DNA from: Thiothrix winogradskyi | GTDB lineage: Bacteria > Pseudomonadota > Gammaproteobacteria > Thiotrichales > Thiotrichaceae | Length of the DNA stretch: 64,000 nt | NCBI RefSeq assembly: GCF_021650935.1 | Contig: NZ_CP091244.1 | Span: 1,922,001 to 1,986,000, forward strand | Reading direction: 5' to 3' | Shown: piece by piece, positions 54,736-63,207 of the stretch | Layout: each line of letters opens with the position of its first letter | Position numbering within the stretch: the stretch's first letter is position 1 | Translations under genes and position numbers: made by a program | Notes under the pieces: generated by a model | What the model was told of the DNA's origin: nothing | Seen by the model: only the letters and a program-made list of their open reading frames with translations | The model's database searches: none

Positions 54736-55120
54736 GGTTCAAATTCCATTGTTGTGAAACGAATACGGCAGGCACTGCTAGGCACGCCACCGACTGTGGT
54801 TATGAAAAATGCGGTGGCAGGTCGCCACTGTTACCCCGTGTGGGGAAGGTGCTTACACTGGTCTGTCTCCAGAATCGGCAAAATGCGGGTTAATCGTGAG
54901 AAGGTGCGGATTATAGGTGGCTACGGCGGGAAAGGAAAGCTGCCTGCCAAAGCATTGGGGATTTCTAAACAGATGATACGCTTATGATATGAATTCGCCA
55001 GTTGAGGAATTTCTGGTCAGATTATCCTGACAAACTCAGTGGCTATGAAGATTATGGTTAGCACCTTGGTTCACATCAGATTACAATTTAGTTAACACAA
55101 CAACCGACTACTGACCCTGT
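54736..55120. other. Intergenic stretch between sulP and the ribbon-helix-helix gene
   Basis: About 385 bases without a convincing gene. It should hold the divergent promoters. A short inverted repeat, GTCAG-N6-CTGAC, lies near 55017-55032. A possible small reading frame at 54721-54987 has no homology I recognise and no ribosome site. Confidence 0.5.
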
Positions 55121-55306
55121 ATGGAATCCAAAACTGCCCGCCTTACCATCCTGATCGACCCGGACAAGAAAAAGGCATTTGAGGCATTGTGCGCCTCGCA
55201 AGACCTGAACAGTTCTCAAGTGGTGCGCCAGCTTATCCGCGATTACCTGCTGAAACATGGCATTGATTACGGCAAAGCCATCAACAACCCCAATGTGAAA
55301 GCCTGA
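55121..55306 (+). CDS. Ribbon-helix-helix DNA-binding protein
   Basis: 61 residues: a beta strand TARLTILID followed by helices KKKAFEALCASQDLNSSQVVRQLIRDYLLKHG, the CopG/Arc/MetJ pattern. It is encoded alone, with no toxin gene after it, so a solitary regulator is more likely than an antitoxin. No clear ribosome site precedes the ATG. It could act on the A/T-rich palindrome about 90 bases downstream, which is inference. Confidence 0.78.
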   Translation: MESKTARLTILIDPDKKKAFEALCASQDLNSSQVVRQLIRDYLLKHGIDYGKAINNPNVKA

Positions 55307-55389
55307 CGCTTACCCCCAAACAAACGTTTTCCTGAAGCCATGCCTGCCAAACGGGAGGTCGGGCTTTATTGTGTCTAATGACATTATAA

Positions 55390-55543
55390 TAGTATTAACA
55401 TATAATACTAACTTCATTCTCACGATTACCTAAGTTTGAGTTCACACTGTCGTCCAACCGTTAGGGGGATATTCAAGATCAACCGATCTCCAATCAGCCC
55501 CCAACTTGGCGTACCTATCCCTCCGACGGGTACGCCTTTTTTT
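55390..55543 (+). ncRNA. Candidate structured RNA or leader
   Basis: In the 326-base gap 55307-55632, an 8-base inverted repeat with five-base loop (TAGTATTA/TAATACTA, 55390-55410) sits amid TATAAT-like sequence and may be an operator-promoter. Downstream, GGGGG and CCCCC arms enclose an AGATC-AACC-GATCT hairpin, and flanking AAGTT/AACTT could close a stem. A strong terminator ends the stretch at 55508-55543. This could be a small RNA or an attenuated leader for the spermidine-synthase-like gene. No protein-coding frame is evident. The family is not recognised. Confidence 0.5.
55508..55543 (+). terminator. Rho-independent terminator
   Basis: GGCGTACC (55508-55515) pairs perfectly with GGTACGCC (55529-55536), followed directly by seven Ts. 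It lies 90 bases before the spermidine-synthase-like gene, so it either ends a small RNA or attenuates that gene. Confidence 0.85.
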
Positions 55544-55632
55544 CTGCCGATACCATGAAACCAATGCAGCAGCCAATCCTACTCAACCTGTCTTCAGAAG
55601 CTCCCGCCCCATGGGCAAAGGAGGCTTGATAG

Positions 55633-56466
55633 ATGGATAGCATCCCCAGTTTCAAGGATATGCTCCGGCAACCCTCCATTCTGTGGGGTGCTGCTTACCG
55701 GAAAATAAACGGGTTTGTGATGTTTGAAGATGAAATCCTGCTCCACCAGCAGCAAGACCGCTGGGGAAATATCTTGGTGCTTGACCAGCAAGACCATCGG
55801 GTACTGTCGTTCGACTCGATATACGAGCAAAGCCGCATGGATCTGAACCGCCCTAGCGAACTGGTACACCAATACACCCGCGCTATGCTATTAGGGCTGG
55901 CATTTGGCAACCCGGCACACATTACCCTGTTTGGCTTGGGTGGCGGTTGCCTGTTGCGGGCAGCCCACCAACTCAACCCCAGCCTGCACCTGCAAGCGGT
56001 TGAATTGCGCCCTGCGGTGGTGGCTGTGGCGCGGGACTACTTCGGTTTGCCCGAATCCCCCCACCTCAGCATCGAAGTGGCAGACGGGCGCGACTACATC
56101 ACCCGCCAGCCCGATGCCTGCACCGACCTGATCTGGGCGGATATGTACCATGCACTGCGGGCTGACCCGTTCCAGATGCAGAAACGCTTTTTCCGCGAGA
56201 GTCAGCGCACCCTGACGGCTGATGGTTGGCTGGTCATCAACTGCCACGAGCTTCCACCTGCCAAAGGGATGTTTTTCCATTTCCTCAAGGAATACTTTGA
56301 GGAAATTTTGATCTGCGCCGTACCGGGGGGGAACTTCGTGGTGTATGCAGGGAAATCCGGCAAGGGCAAACCCAAAGCACTTGTACCACTGGAAGTGGAA
56401 GTGATGGAACTGAAAACCCGTACCAAGCTGGGATTCCTGCTCCCACACGTCCAGCCATTGGCTTAA
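55633..56466 (+). CDS. Spermidine-synthase-like methyltransferase-fold protein
   Basis: 277 residues with nucleotide-binding motif LFGLGGGCLLRAAH (about 97-110), acidic strand end AVELRPAVVAVARDYF, VADGRDYI and DLIWADMYH. This is the spermidine/spermine synthase fold, but the family's active-site residues are hard to confirm by eye and no speE/speD genes are adjacent, so the reaction may differ. AAGGAGG precedes the ATG. DUF29 follows by 24 bases. Confidence 0.8.
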   Translation: MDSIPSFKDMLRQPSILWGAAYRKINGFVMFEDEILLHQQQDRWGNILVLDQQDHRVLSFDSIYEQSRMDLNRPSELVHQYTRAMLLGLAFGNPAHITLFGLGGGCLLRAAHQLNPSLHLQAVELRPAVVAVARDYFGLPESPHLSIEVADGRDYITRQPDACTDLIWADMYHALRADPFQMQKRFFRESQRTLTADGWLVINCHELPPAKGMFFHFLKEYFEEILICAVPGGNFVVYAGKSGKGKPKALVPLEVEVMELKTRTKLGFLLPHVQPLA

Positions 56467-56490
56467 ACAGCAACCCAAGGAGGCCGCATC

Positions 56491-56937
56491 ATGAAAACGT
56501 GGCAAGATTACCGGGCTTGGGCAGCCACCCAAGCCAAGCTATTACGGCAACACCAGTTTGCCCAGTTGGATCTCGAACACCTGGCAGAGGAGGTGGAAGC
56601 GATGGGTACAAGCGGAAAACGGGTGCTGGAAGTGCTGCTGACTGACTTACTGGTTAATCTGGTGAAATGGCAATATCAGCCAGTCTATGTGATGCGCCGC
56701 CAATTCGCCATCAGCGGGCAACGCAAGCGGCTGAACTGGTTGCTCAAGGATAACCCCGATATGGCGGAACAACTCCCGCAAACCCTCACCCGTGCGTATG
56801 AACTGGCAGTGTTGGCGGTAGCGGAAACCACGGGTATCCAGCCCAACCGCCTGCCCGACCAATGCCCGTGGACATTCGCACAAATCAGCAGTGCCGATTT
56901 CCTGCCCCCAGCGGAGGGTACGTCATGCGCCAAATAA
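56491..56937 (+). CDS. DUF29-family protein
   Basis: 148 residues with the DUF29 pattern: WAATQAKLLRQHQFAQLDLEHLAEEVEAMG, a LLVNLVKWQYQP helix and a final CPWTFAQI segment. DUF29 function is unknown. It overlaps the start of the sdhD-like gene by 13 bases, suggesting that these genes were one transcription unit before the insertion. Confidence 0.85.
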   Translation: MKTWQDYRAWAATQAKLLRQHQFAQLDLEHLAEEVEAMGTSGKRVLEVLLTDLLVNLVKWQYQPVYVMRRQFAISGQRKRLNWLLKDNPDMAEQLPQTLTRAYELAVLAVAETTGIQPNRLPDQCPWTFAQISSADFLPPAEGTSCAK

Positions 56938-57238
56938 CCCCCGTAAAAAAAGCCCACGGGCTGGGCGTGGTCAACGCTGGCCCACACCATTGGTGGCAGC
57001 AACGGGTCACTGCCATAGCCCTGATCCCACTGACCCTCTGGGTGGTTTTTGCGGTGGCTTCACTGGTCGGGCAGGACTACACCAGCGTGAAAAGCTGGTT
57101 CGCCCTGCCCCATAACACCGTATTGTCGGTGCTGTTTGTCGTGACCGCCATTTACCATGCCAACCTTGGCTTGCAGGTCATTGTCGAGGACTACATCCAC
57201 CACCCTGGCATCAAACAAGCGGTATTGGTCACACTCAA

Positions 57239-58507
57239 GGGAACCTCTAAAAACCCACTGATACCCACACAAATGTGAGAAAATGCTCATCTGAGCCACC
57301 GCCCCGTTACTAGCCATGCCCAAGAAAAGTGCCATCAAAACCAGTCTGTTTGCCGCCGAAGAGCGTGAACAGAAACTCGACCGCAAGGGCGACCTGCTGT
57401 CCACGCTGAACCAGCACGTCAACTTTGTCGCCTTGGCAGCAGAAATCGACCACATCGCCCCACGCCCAAGTGACAAGCGAGGAGGCCGTCCACCCTACCC
57501 AACGGAACTGATGGTACGGGTCTTGGTGTTGCAACACCTGTACAACCTGTCGGACGAGGCATTGGAATACCAATTGCTTGACCGGCTGTCGTTCCAACGG
57601 TTTTGTGGCCTGCGTCATTCCAGCACGATCCCGGATGCCAATACCTTGTGGGTATTCCGTGAACGGATCAGTGCGGCAGGTGGTGCGGATGCCCTGTTTG
57701 ATGCCGTCCAACGGCAATTACAACAACACGGTTTTATTGCCCGTGGTGGTCAAATCGTCGATGCCACGCTGGTGGAAGCCCCTAAACAACATTTCCACAA
57801 AGAAGAAAAAGCGCTGTTGGAACAAGCGGCAACACCCGCTGGCTGGACACCTGCCCAACGTCGCCAAAAGGATACGGAAGCAAGCTGGACGAAAAAACAC
57901 GGCAAAAGCTACCACGGCTACAAACTCAGTATCAGTGCCGATCGGAAATACAAACTCATCCGCAAACGCCATATCAGCACCGCCAAAGAGCATGACACCA
58001 ACCATTTTGAAGCGGTGCTGACCGAGCCAACACCAGCCGTGACGTATGGGCGGACAAAGGTTATGAAGACCAATCCCGTGAACAACGCCTCAACCAAGGT
58101 AGCTGGCGGTTACACATCCAGCACAAAGCCAAGAAAGGCAAGCCGCAATCCGACTGCCAGAAACGCCGCAACACCCGCATCGCCAGACCCCGCGCACGGG
58201 TTGAGCATGTGTTTGGGTCAATCTGTGCGATGGGTGGCAAAGCCATCCGCAGCATTGGGTTGGCACGGGCAGTATTCGGCCTCAGCATCAAAGCAACCGT
58301 GTATAACCTGCGTCGGCTCTGTTCGCTCAGAGAGGGCGGAGTTGTGCCCATTTGATGGAGAAATTCCCGAAAAAACAGCAAAAATGCGGAAAAACAACCT
58401 GATTGTGGCTTGGTGTGCTAAAAATTGAGATGGGTTGGTGTTTTTTTAACAAAATGCCGATAGGCCAACGCTAACCGTTGCAATACGCCGGGTTTTTAGA
58501 GGTTCCC
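57239..58507 (+). mobile_element. IS5-family insertion sequence, copy B (1269 bp)
   Basis: Same 18-bp inverted repeats as copy A. It is flanked by TCAA (57235-57238 and 58508-58511), a 4-bp duplication (or CTCAAG as a 6-bp one). It differs from copy A by C to T at 57972 and by loss of one T at about 58019, making it one base shorter. It is inserted in sdhD. Confidence 0.95.
57316..58355 (+). pseudogene. Frameshifted IS5 transposase (copy B)
   Basis: Identical to the transposase at 17343-18383 up to GCGGTGCT, where one T is missing at about 58019. The frame then shifts, so the VWADKGYED and RVEHVFG parts carrying two of three catalytic acids are lost; the shifted frame runs on to 58428. The copy should be inactive on its own but remains a substrate for copy A's transposase. 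Confidence 0.92.
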
Positions 58508-58636
58508 TCAAGCTATTGTTGGTGCTGTTGGGTACACTGTGCGCTGTTTTCCTGTTACGGCTGGCATTCGTTCATTGAAAAAGAACTCACTGAAGGTGGC
58601 GGTACATGGCCTGTACTGCCCCTCTCCTACTGACAG

Positions 58637-59566
58637 TTACAGGAAATGCTGCTGACAACCGCATTCCGCCGCCTGCGTCTCAATCTGCACCGTCGGATGC
58701 TGGATACCGAAATGCTCGCGCAATTCCGCCGCCAATTCGGTCAGGAAGACATCGCCTGGGCTGCCATCAGGCATCAGCAAATGTGCAGTCATCGCCACTT
58801 CCGACGTACCCAATGCCCAGATATGCAAGTCGTGTACCCCTGTCACACCGGGCAGGGTTTGCAAATACGTTTGCACCTCCGGCAAGCTGACCCCCTGCGG
58901 CACACCGTCAAACAGCAAATGCAGCGACTGGTGGAACAAACTCCACGTCCCCCACACAATGACGACAGCAATTGCCAGACTCACCACTGGGTCAAGCCAG
59001 CCCCAGCCAAACCACAACGCCAGTGCGCCGGATACCACCACACCTACCGACACCAGCGCATCCGCCGCCATGTGCAGGAATGCGCCGCGAATGTTCAGGT
59101 CATCCGAGCCGCGCATGAATAGCAGGGCAGTAGCGGTATTGATCACCACCCCGACACCCGCCACCGCCATGATGGTATAGCCATCCGGCGCGGTTTCCGT
59201 CCCCAGCCGCCCGACTGCTTCCCACATCAACGAACCCATTGCCACCAGCAGCAGCAAGGCGTTGGCAAACGCGGCGAGGATCGAGGCACGCTTCCAGCCG
59301 TAGGAATGGCGCACATTCGGCAACAGACCACCCGCCAGCATTCCGCCCCACGCCACCAGCAAACCTGCCACATCACTGAGGTTATGCCCCGCGTCTGCCA
59401 GTAACGCCAGTGAATTGATGCGCCAGCCGTAAAAGGCTTCGACCAGCACAAATCCGAAATTCAGCGCAATCCCGACCGCAAACGCACGGTTGAAGGTTTT
59501 GGGTGCGTGATGATGGTGTTCATGCCCGTGGTCATGTCCGGTGTGGGCATTGTCAATCGCTGTCAT
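58637..59566 (-). CDS. Cation diffusion facilitator (ZitB/CzcD-type)
   Basis: 309 residues. A His-rich N-terminus (HTGHDHGHEHHHHAPKT) precedes six membrane segments with the CDF metal site residues (AGHNLSDVAGLLVAWGG; HMAADALVSVGVV) and a cytoplasmic domain (TGVHDLHIWALGTSEVAMTAHL). It should export Zn2+ or similar divalent cations. The ATG at 59566 follows GAGGAA and is preferred to the upstream start. It lies 27 bases after the small EamA gene, probably in one operon. Confidence 0.92.
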   Translation of the reverse strand: MTAIDNAHTGHDHGHEHHHHAPKTFNRAFAVGIALNFGFVLVEAFYGWRINSLALLADAGHNLSDVAGLLVAWGGMLAGGLLPNVRHSYGWKRASILAAFANALLLLVAMGSLMWEAVGRLGTETAPDGYTIMAVAGVGVVINTATALLFMRGSDDLNIRGAFLHMAADALVSVGVVVSGALALWFGWGWLDPVVSLAIAVVIVWGTWSLFHQSLHLLFDGVPQGVSLPEVQTYLQTLPGVTGVHDLHIWALGTSEVAMTAHLLMPDGSPGDVFLTELAAELREHFGIQHPTVQIETQAAECGCQQHFL

Positions 59567-59593
59567 GTTATGTTCCTCGTGGCTATGCACCAC

Positions 59594-60016
59594 CTATTTT
59601 TTCGCAATCACCAATAATCCGCCCATAATCATGGCTGCCCCCACCAACATGCGCAGGGTGATCACTTCTTTCAGAAGTAGCCAAGCCATTATCATGGCAA
59701 TCACCACGCTGCCTTTGTCAATCAGCGCAACCGTCGCAACATCACCCAATTTCAGGGCTTTGTAATAAAAAATCCATGACAGCGTGGTAGTCACGCCAGA
59801 CATCCCCAGCCAGAACAGGTTTGTTTTGCTGACCGTACTCCAAGCTGCCGCTGGAACAGCGTACCAAGCAAAGCCAAGCACCATTGCAAACACAAAAATC
59901 GTGCGGATTGTCAGCCCCAGTTCACCGGAAATCCCCACCAGTCCCTGTTTCGCAATGACCGATGTAAAGCCTGCGAAAAACATCGAAATAAAGGCATACG
60001 TCACCCAGCGTTCCAT
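59594..60016 (-). CDS. Small EamA-family transporter (single domain)
   Basis: 140 residues, about five hydrophobic segments, with one EamA unit (SWIFYYKALKLGDVATVALIDKGSVVIAMIMAWLLLKEVIT). Single-unit EamA proteins may function as dimers. Substrate unknown. It precedes the CDF gene by 27 bases on the same strand. Confidence 0.82.
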   Translation of the reverse strand: MERWVTYAFISMFFAGFTSVIAKQGLVGISGELGLTIRTIFVFAMVLGFAWYAVPAAAWSTVSKTNLFWLGMSGVTTTLSWIFYYKALKLGDVATVALIDKGSVVIAMIMAWLLLKEVITLRMLVGAAMIMGGLLVIAKK

Positions 60017-60119
60017 GATTTGTTGACTCCCTAATGTGATGCCGTTATGCCTGCCAAACCCACTAAGGAACGTGCACGAAACAATTTCCCTGAGTTAATT
60101 TCGACACAGGCGACCTTGG

Positions 60120-60800
60120 CTAAAGCATATTGAAACCCTGCCAGACCCACCATGCCCCCGCCAGCACCAGAATCACCGCAAAGGTACGCCGCCCCGGCAA
60201 CCAGCGGTCATAATGCGCAATGTGGCGGATCAGGGTATTCGCCGTCGCAGGCATTGCCCCCGCCACCAGCAGCAGGATGCTATGCCCGATACCGTAAACC
60301 AGCAGCAGCAACATTCCCCACCACAACGATGACCCCAGCCACGAACCCGTGCTAACCAGCGTCAACACCGCCGCCAATGCAGGAGTGGCACACGGGCTAA
60401 GCACCGTGCCGATCAACCCACCCAGCACAATAGCCCCCCACGTACCGGAGTTGGCAAAACGTTGCTGCACCCCGCTTGGCAGGCTGATACCGCAGGATGA
60501 AGCCGGACGCAACCACAGCCACGCACCTGCCACCACCAGCAGCAAGCCGACTGCAATCGACCAGGTACCGGAAATATTGCCAAACAACAGCCCCATCCGT
60601 GCCGCCAGCAAGCCGAAGCCCAGCAACGTCAGGTTCATCCCCAGCACAAACGCGCCAGATAGCCACCACGCACGGCGCGGGTTATCGGCACGGCTGCCAA
60701 CATAGCCAACCGCCACCGGAATGGCTGCCAATGCGCACGGCGAAGCAGAGGTGACAATGCCACCCAGCAAGGCTGCCAGTATGCCTTCCCAGCCACCCAT
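60120..60800 (-). CDS. CcdA/DsbD-like thiol-transfer membrane protein
   Basis: 226 residues with about six membrane segments and two Cys in the expected places: GIVTSASPCALAAIPVAVG and GTVLSPCATPALAAVL. CcdA/DsbD cores carry electrons from cytoplasmic thioredoxin to periplasmic thiols. Here it overlaps the upstream thioredoxin-like gene by one base (TGATG), so the periplasmic thioredoxin is its probable acceptor. Confidence 0.85.
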   Translation of the reverse strand: MGGWEGILAALLGGIVTSASPCALAAIPVAVGYVGSRADNPRRAWWLSGAFVLGMNLTLLGFGLLAARMGLLFGNISGTWSIAVGLLLVVAGAWLWLRPASSCGISLPSGVQQRFANSGTWGAIVLGGLIGTVLSPCATPALAAVLTLVSTGSWLGSSLWWGMLLLLVYGIGHSILLLVAGAMPATANTLIRHIAHYDRWLPGRRTFAVILVLAGAWWVWQGFNML

Positions 60801-61261
60801 CAGGATTTCTCCTTGTCGGTAGCGTTATCTTCATCGGTGGGTTTATTTCCAGCCGCAGGTTTATCGGCATCGGCTTCCACGCCCAACGAGTCCAGAATTT
60901 CCTGCCCGGTCAAAGGCCCCATGTGCCGCCCGATTTCCTGCCCCGTCTTATCAAAAAATATCTGGGTGGGGATCAGCATAACCCCGTAGCCACGCGCATA
61001 ATCCGGCTGGTCAATCACGCTAACATGCGCTACCGCCACTTTGTCGCCATGTTCGGCTTCGAGTTGTGCCAGCACCTTGTTCATTTCCTTGCAGGTAAAG
61101 CAAGTCCCCGCGCCAAACTCGGCAATGGTCGGTTTGCCTGCTTTTAGGGTTTCCGCCACAATGTCCTTGTCTTTGGTCGCGGTGGTTTCTTCTGCCAGCA
61201 ACGGCGCACTGGCAAAACCCAATGCTGCCGCCAATACCAAGCCCATGATATGAGTCTTCAT
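60800..61261 (-). CDS. Exported thioredoxin-like protein (CFTC)
   Basis: 153 residues: signal peptide (about 1-23, ending LLA), thioredoxin fold with active site GTCFTCKEM near residue 53 and cis-Pro region LIPTQIFFD, and a charged C-terminal tail. It is closely related in sequence to the next upstream gene (61295-61729), which suggests duplication. It probably reduces a periplasmic substrate and is recharged by the CcdA-like protein. Confidence 0.86.
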   Translation of the reverse strand: MKTHIMGLVLAAALGFASAPLLAEETTATKDKDIVAETLKAGKPTIAEFGAGTCFTCKEMNKVLAQLEAEHGDKVAVAHVSVIDQPDYARGYGVMLIPTQIFFDKTGQEIGRHMGPLTGQEILDSLGVEADADKPAAGNKPTDEDNATDKEKS

Positions 61262-61294
61262 TCCGTTTGATCCTTATTGTTTTACCGTAAAAGT

Positions 61295-61729
61295 TTACGG
61301 GCGCGGGTTCGCCACGCCCAATTTGTCGAGGATTTCCTGTGGGGTCAGTGCACCCATGTGCCGCCCGGTTTCATTGCCGTTGGCATCAAAGAAAATCTGG
61401 GTGGGCATCAAGGCAATCCGGTATTTTGTAATGTAATCGGGTTGCTTGATGATATTGACGTGCGCCACCGTCAGCCGGTCGCCGTAATCCTGCTCCAGTT
61501 GGTGCAGGACGACCGCCATCTTTTTGCAGGTGGCGCAGGTGTCAGAACCGAATTCAGCCAGCGTGGGTTTACCGCGTTGCAAGGCTTGTACTACCAAGTC
61601 ATTTTCAATGGTTGGCACTTCGGAAGAAGACAGTTTGACGGCGGCAAATACCACCATGCCGCCAAACAATGCCACCATCAGCCAGGTTATCAGGGGAAGC
61701 TGGAATGCCCCCGCTTGCTGTTTCATCAC
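61295..61729 (-). CDS. Membrane-anchored thioredoxin-like protein (CATC)
   Basis: 144 residues with an N-terminal membrane anchor (about 12-33) and a thioredoxin domain with active site DTCATCKKM and LMPTQIFFDANGNETGRHMG. It parallels the CFTC protein downstream but keeps an anchor instead of a cleaved signal. A CCGTAAA/TTTACGG dyad at 61285-61300 spans its stop codon. Confidence 0.86.
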   Translation of the reverse strand: MMKQQAGAFQLPLITWLMVALFGGMVVFAAVKLSSSEVPTIENDLVVQALQRGKPTLAEFGSDTCATCKKMAVVLHQLEQDYGDRLTVAHVNIIKQPDYITKYRIALMPTQIFFDANGNETGRHMGALTPQEILDKLGVANPRP

Positions 61730-61744
61730 GCTAACCCTCAGCCT

Positions 61745-62047
61745 TTAGCCGCCACATTTGCCGCCACTGCAACAGCCACCTGCGCTTGCTGCCGCTGCCG
61801 CTGGCGTGGTCATTGCGCCTGCCAGCCAGCCGTCAATCGCGGCTTTGGAAGGGATGCCGCCTGCGTGTACTACTTTGCCATCTACCACTACGCCGGGGGT
61901 AGACATCACGCCGTAGCCCATGATGGAAGGCAGGTCTTCGACCTTCTCCAATTCCACCGCCACGCCTTTTGCTGCCGCAGCCTCTTCGATCAGTTTCAGG
62001 GTGGTTTTGCAGTTGGCACAACCCGTGCCGAGAACTTTAATTTGCAT
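61745..62047 (-). CDS. Small thioredoxin-like redox protein with Cys-rich tail
   Basis: 100 residues. It has a C-x2-C active site near the N-terminus (LGTGCANCKTT) and a Gly/Cys-rich tail GGCCSGGKCGG. This is the TIGR00412-type redox-active disulfide protein often found beside ArsP-like permeases. The tail could bind a metal or metalloid. It lies directly downstream of the permease gene. Confidence 0.86.
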   Translation of the reverse strand: MQIKVLGTGCANCKTTLKLIEEAAAAKGVAVELEKVEDLPSIMGYGVMSTPGVVVDGKVVHAGGIPSKAAIDGWLAGAMTTPAAAAASAGGCCSGGKCGG

Positions 62048-62072
62048 GAAATGCTCCTTGATTCAGTAAAAA

Positions 62073-63122
62073 TTATAAAACCAGATTGAATACATACCCC
62101 ACCAGCAGAATGCCAGTGGCTACCACGCCTACGAAGGTGGCAATCAAGCGCGGTTTGAGCACCTTGCGTAGGATGATCATTTCCGGTGCAGACAGCGCAA
62201 TCACGCTCATCATGAATGCCAGCACCGTACCCAGCGCCGCACCTTTTGCCAGCAATGCCTGCACGATGGGGATGACACCAGCGGCATTGGTATACATCGG
62301 CACACCCAGCACGACCGCAGCAGGCACAGCCCACCACGCATCCTTACCCATGAAGGAAGCCATGAAATCTTCCGGCACGAAACCGTGGATCAGCGCACCC
62401 AAACCCACGCCAGCAACGATGTAAGGCCAGACCTTGCCGACGATTTCACGCACATGCTGGAAACCGTGCTGGATACGCTCCGCCCACGGCATCGCGCTTG
62501 CACCGACATTGCCAGCGGCTTGGGTGTTTTGCATCTGGCGTACCCAGTCTTCGAGGTAATTTTCCATGTTCAGCTTGCCAATCAACATCCCGGCGAAAAT
62601 CGCAATCAGCAAACCCATCACCAGATACAGCACCGCAACTTTCCAGCCAAACAAGCCGAACAGCATGATTAATGCCACCTCATTGACCATTGGCGCAGAA
62701 ATCAGGAAGGAAAACGTCACGCCCAGCGGCACACCCGCTTGCAAAAAACCAATGAACAGCGGCACGGCGGAACAGGAACAAAACGGGGTGACAATCCCCA
62801 GGCTTGCCGCCATCGCATTGCCTACGCCTAAACGTTTGCCAGAGAGCATGGCACGGGTGCGTTCCGGTGAAATAAAGGTGTGGACAATCCCCATGACAAA
62901 CACAATGCCAGTGAGCAGCAGCAATACTTTCGGCGTATCGTAGAAAAAGAACTGCAATGCTCCGCCAAGGTGACTGTCGCGCTCAACGGGCAGAGCGGCA
63001 ACGAGTGCTTCGGAAGCCGGAATCAGCGAGCGGTAAAGCAGGAACCACGTCACAGCCGCCAGCAGCATAAACAGCAGCGGTTGTTGTGCGGGAAAGCGTC
63101 GTAATTGTTGGATGGCTTGCAT
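62073..63122 (-). CDS. ArsP/YraQ-type permease
   Basis: 349 residues, about eight hydrophobic segments, with the permease hallmark GIVTPFCSCSAVPLFIGFLQAGVPLG. The CSCS Cys motif is typical of PF03773 permeases, including ArsP, which export trivalent organoarsenicals. Together with arsI at 22.7 kb this would suit organoarsenical defence, but other substrates are possible. It heads an operon with the small thioredoxin. Confidence 0.87.
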   Translation of the reverse strand: MQAIQQLRRFPAQQPLLFMLLAAVTWFLLYRSLIPASEALVAALPVERDSHLGGALQFFFYDTPKVLLLLTGIVFVMGIVHTFISPERTRAMLSGKRLGVGNAMAASLGIVTPFCSCSAVPLFIGFLQAGVPLGVTFSFLISAPMVNEVALIMLFGLFGWKVAVLYLVMGLLIAIFAGMLIGKLNMENYLEDWVRQMQNTQAAGNVGASAMPWAERIQHGFQHVREIVGKVWPYIVAGVGLGALIHGFVPEDFMASFMGKDAWWAVPAAVVLGVPMYTNAAGVIPIVQALLAKGAALGTVLAFMMSVIALSAPEMIILRKVLKPRLIATFVGVVATGILLVGYVFNLVL

Positions 63123-63207
63123 CGGTCGTCTCCTAAAGCGTCAGCAGTTGTGCATTATATACGGGTAGACGGATGTGAGTGGAAAAGGATGCACATCCCG
63201 CCATCAT

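Larger units (their letters stand above)
56925..58578 (+). pseudogene. sdhD: sdhD (succinate dehydrogenase anchor) split by IS5
   Basis: The 5' part (56925-57238) encodes NAGPHHWWQQRVTAIALIPLTLWV, then a second membrane segment with YHANLGLQVIVEDYIHHPG, the heme-His and D-Y quinone-site region of SdhD. The element then interrupts after VTLK. The 3' part (58512-58578) restores KLLLVLLGTLCAVFLLRLAFVH. Joined through one TCAA copy the frame is a clean 126 residues. The start ATG at 56925 follows GGAGGG; an ATG at 56862 is a shadow. No sdhC, sdhA or sdhB lies beside it, so this is an orphan copy; a functional sdhCDAB is presumably elsewhere. Confidence 0.9.

Noticed and set aside
54721..54987. 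Small open frame after the SulP start
   Set aside because: No ribosome site, overlaps the SulP gene start and resembles no family.
61285..61300. CCGTAAA/TTTACGG dyad between the two thioredoxin genes as an operator
   Set aside because: It overlaps the stop of the upstream gene and is short; no second copy was seen, so it was only mentioned within the gene entry.
61277..62089. Plus-strand open frame of 270 codons across two thioredoxin genes
   Set aside because: Shadow of two minus-strand genes with C-x2-C active sites; low-complexity sequence.
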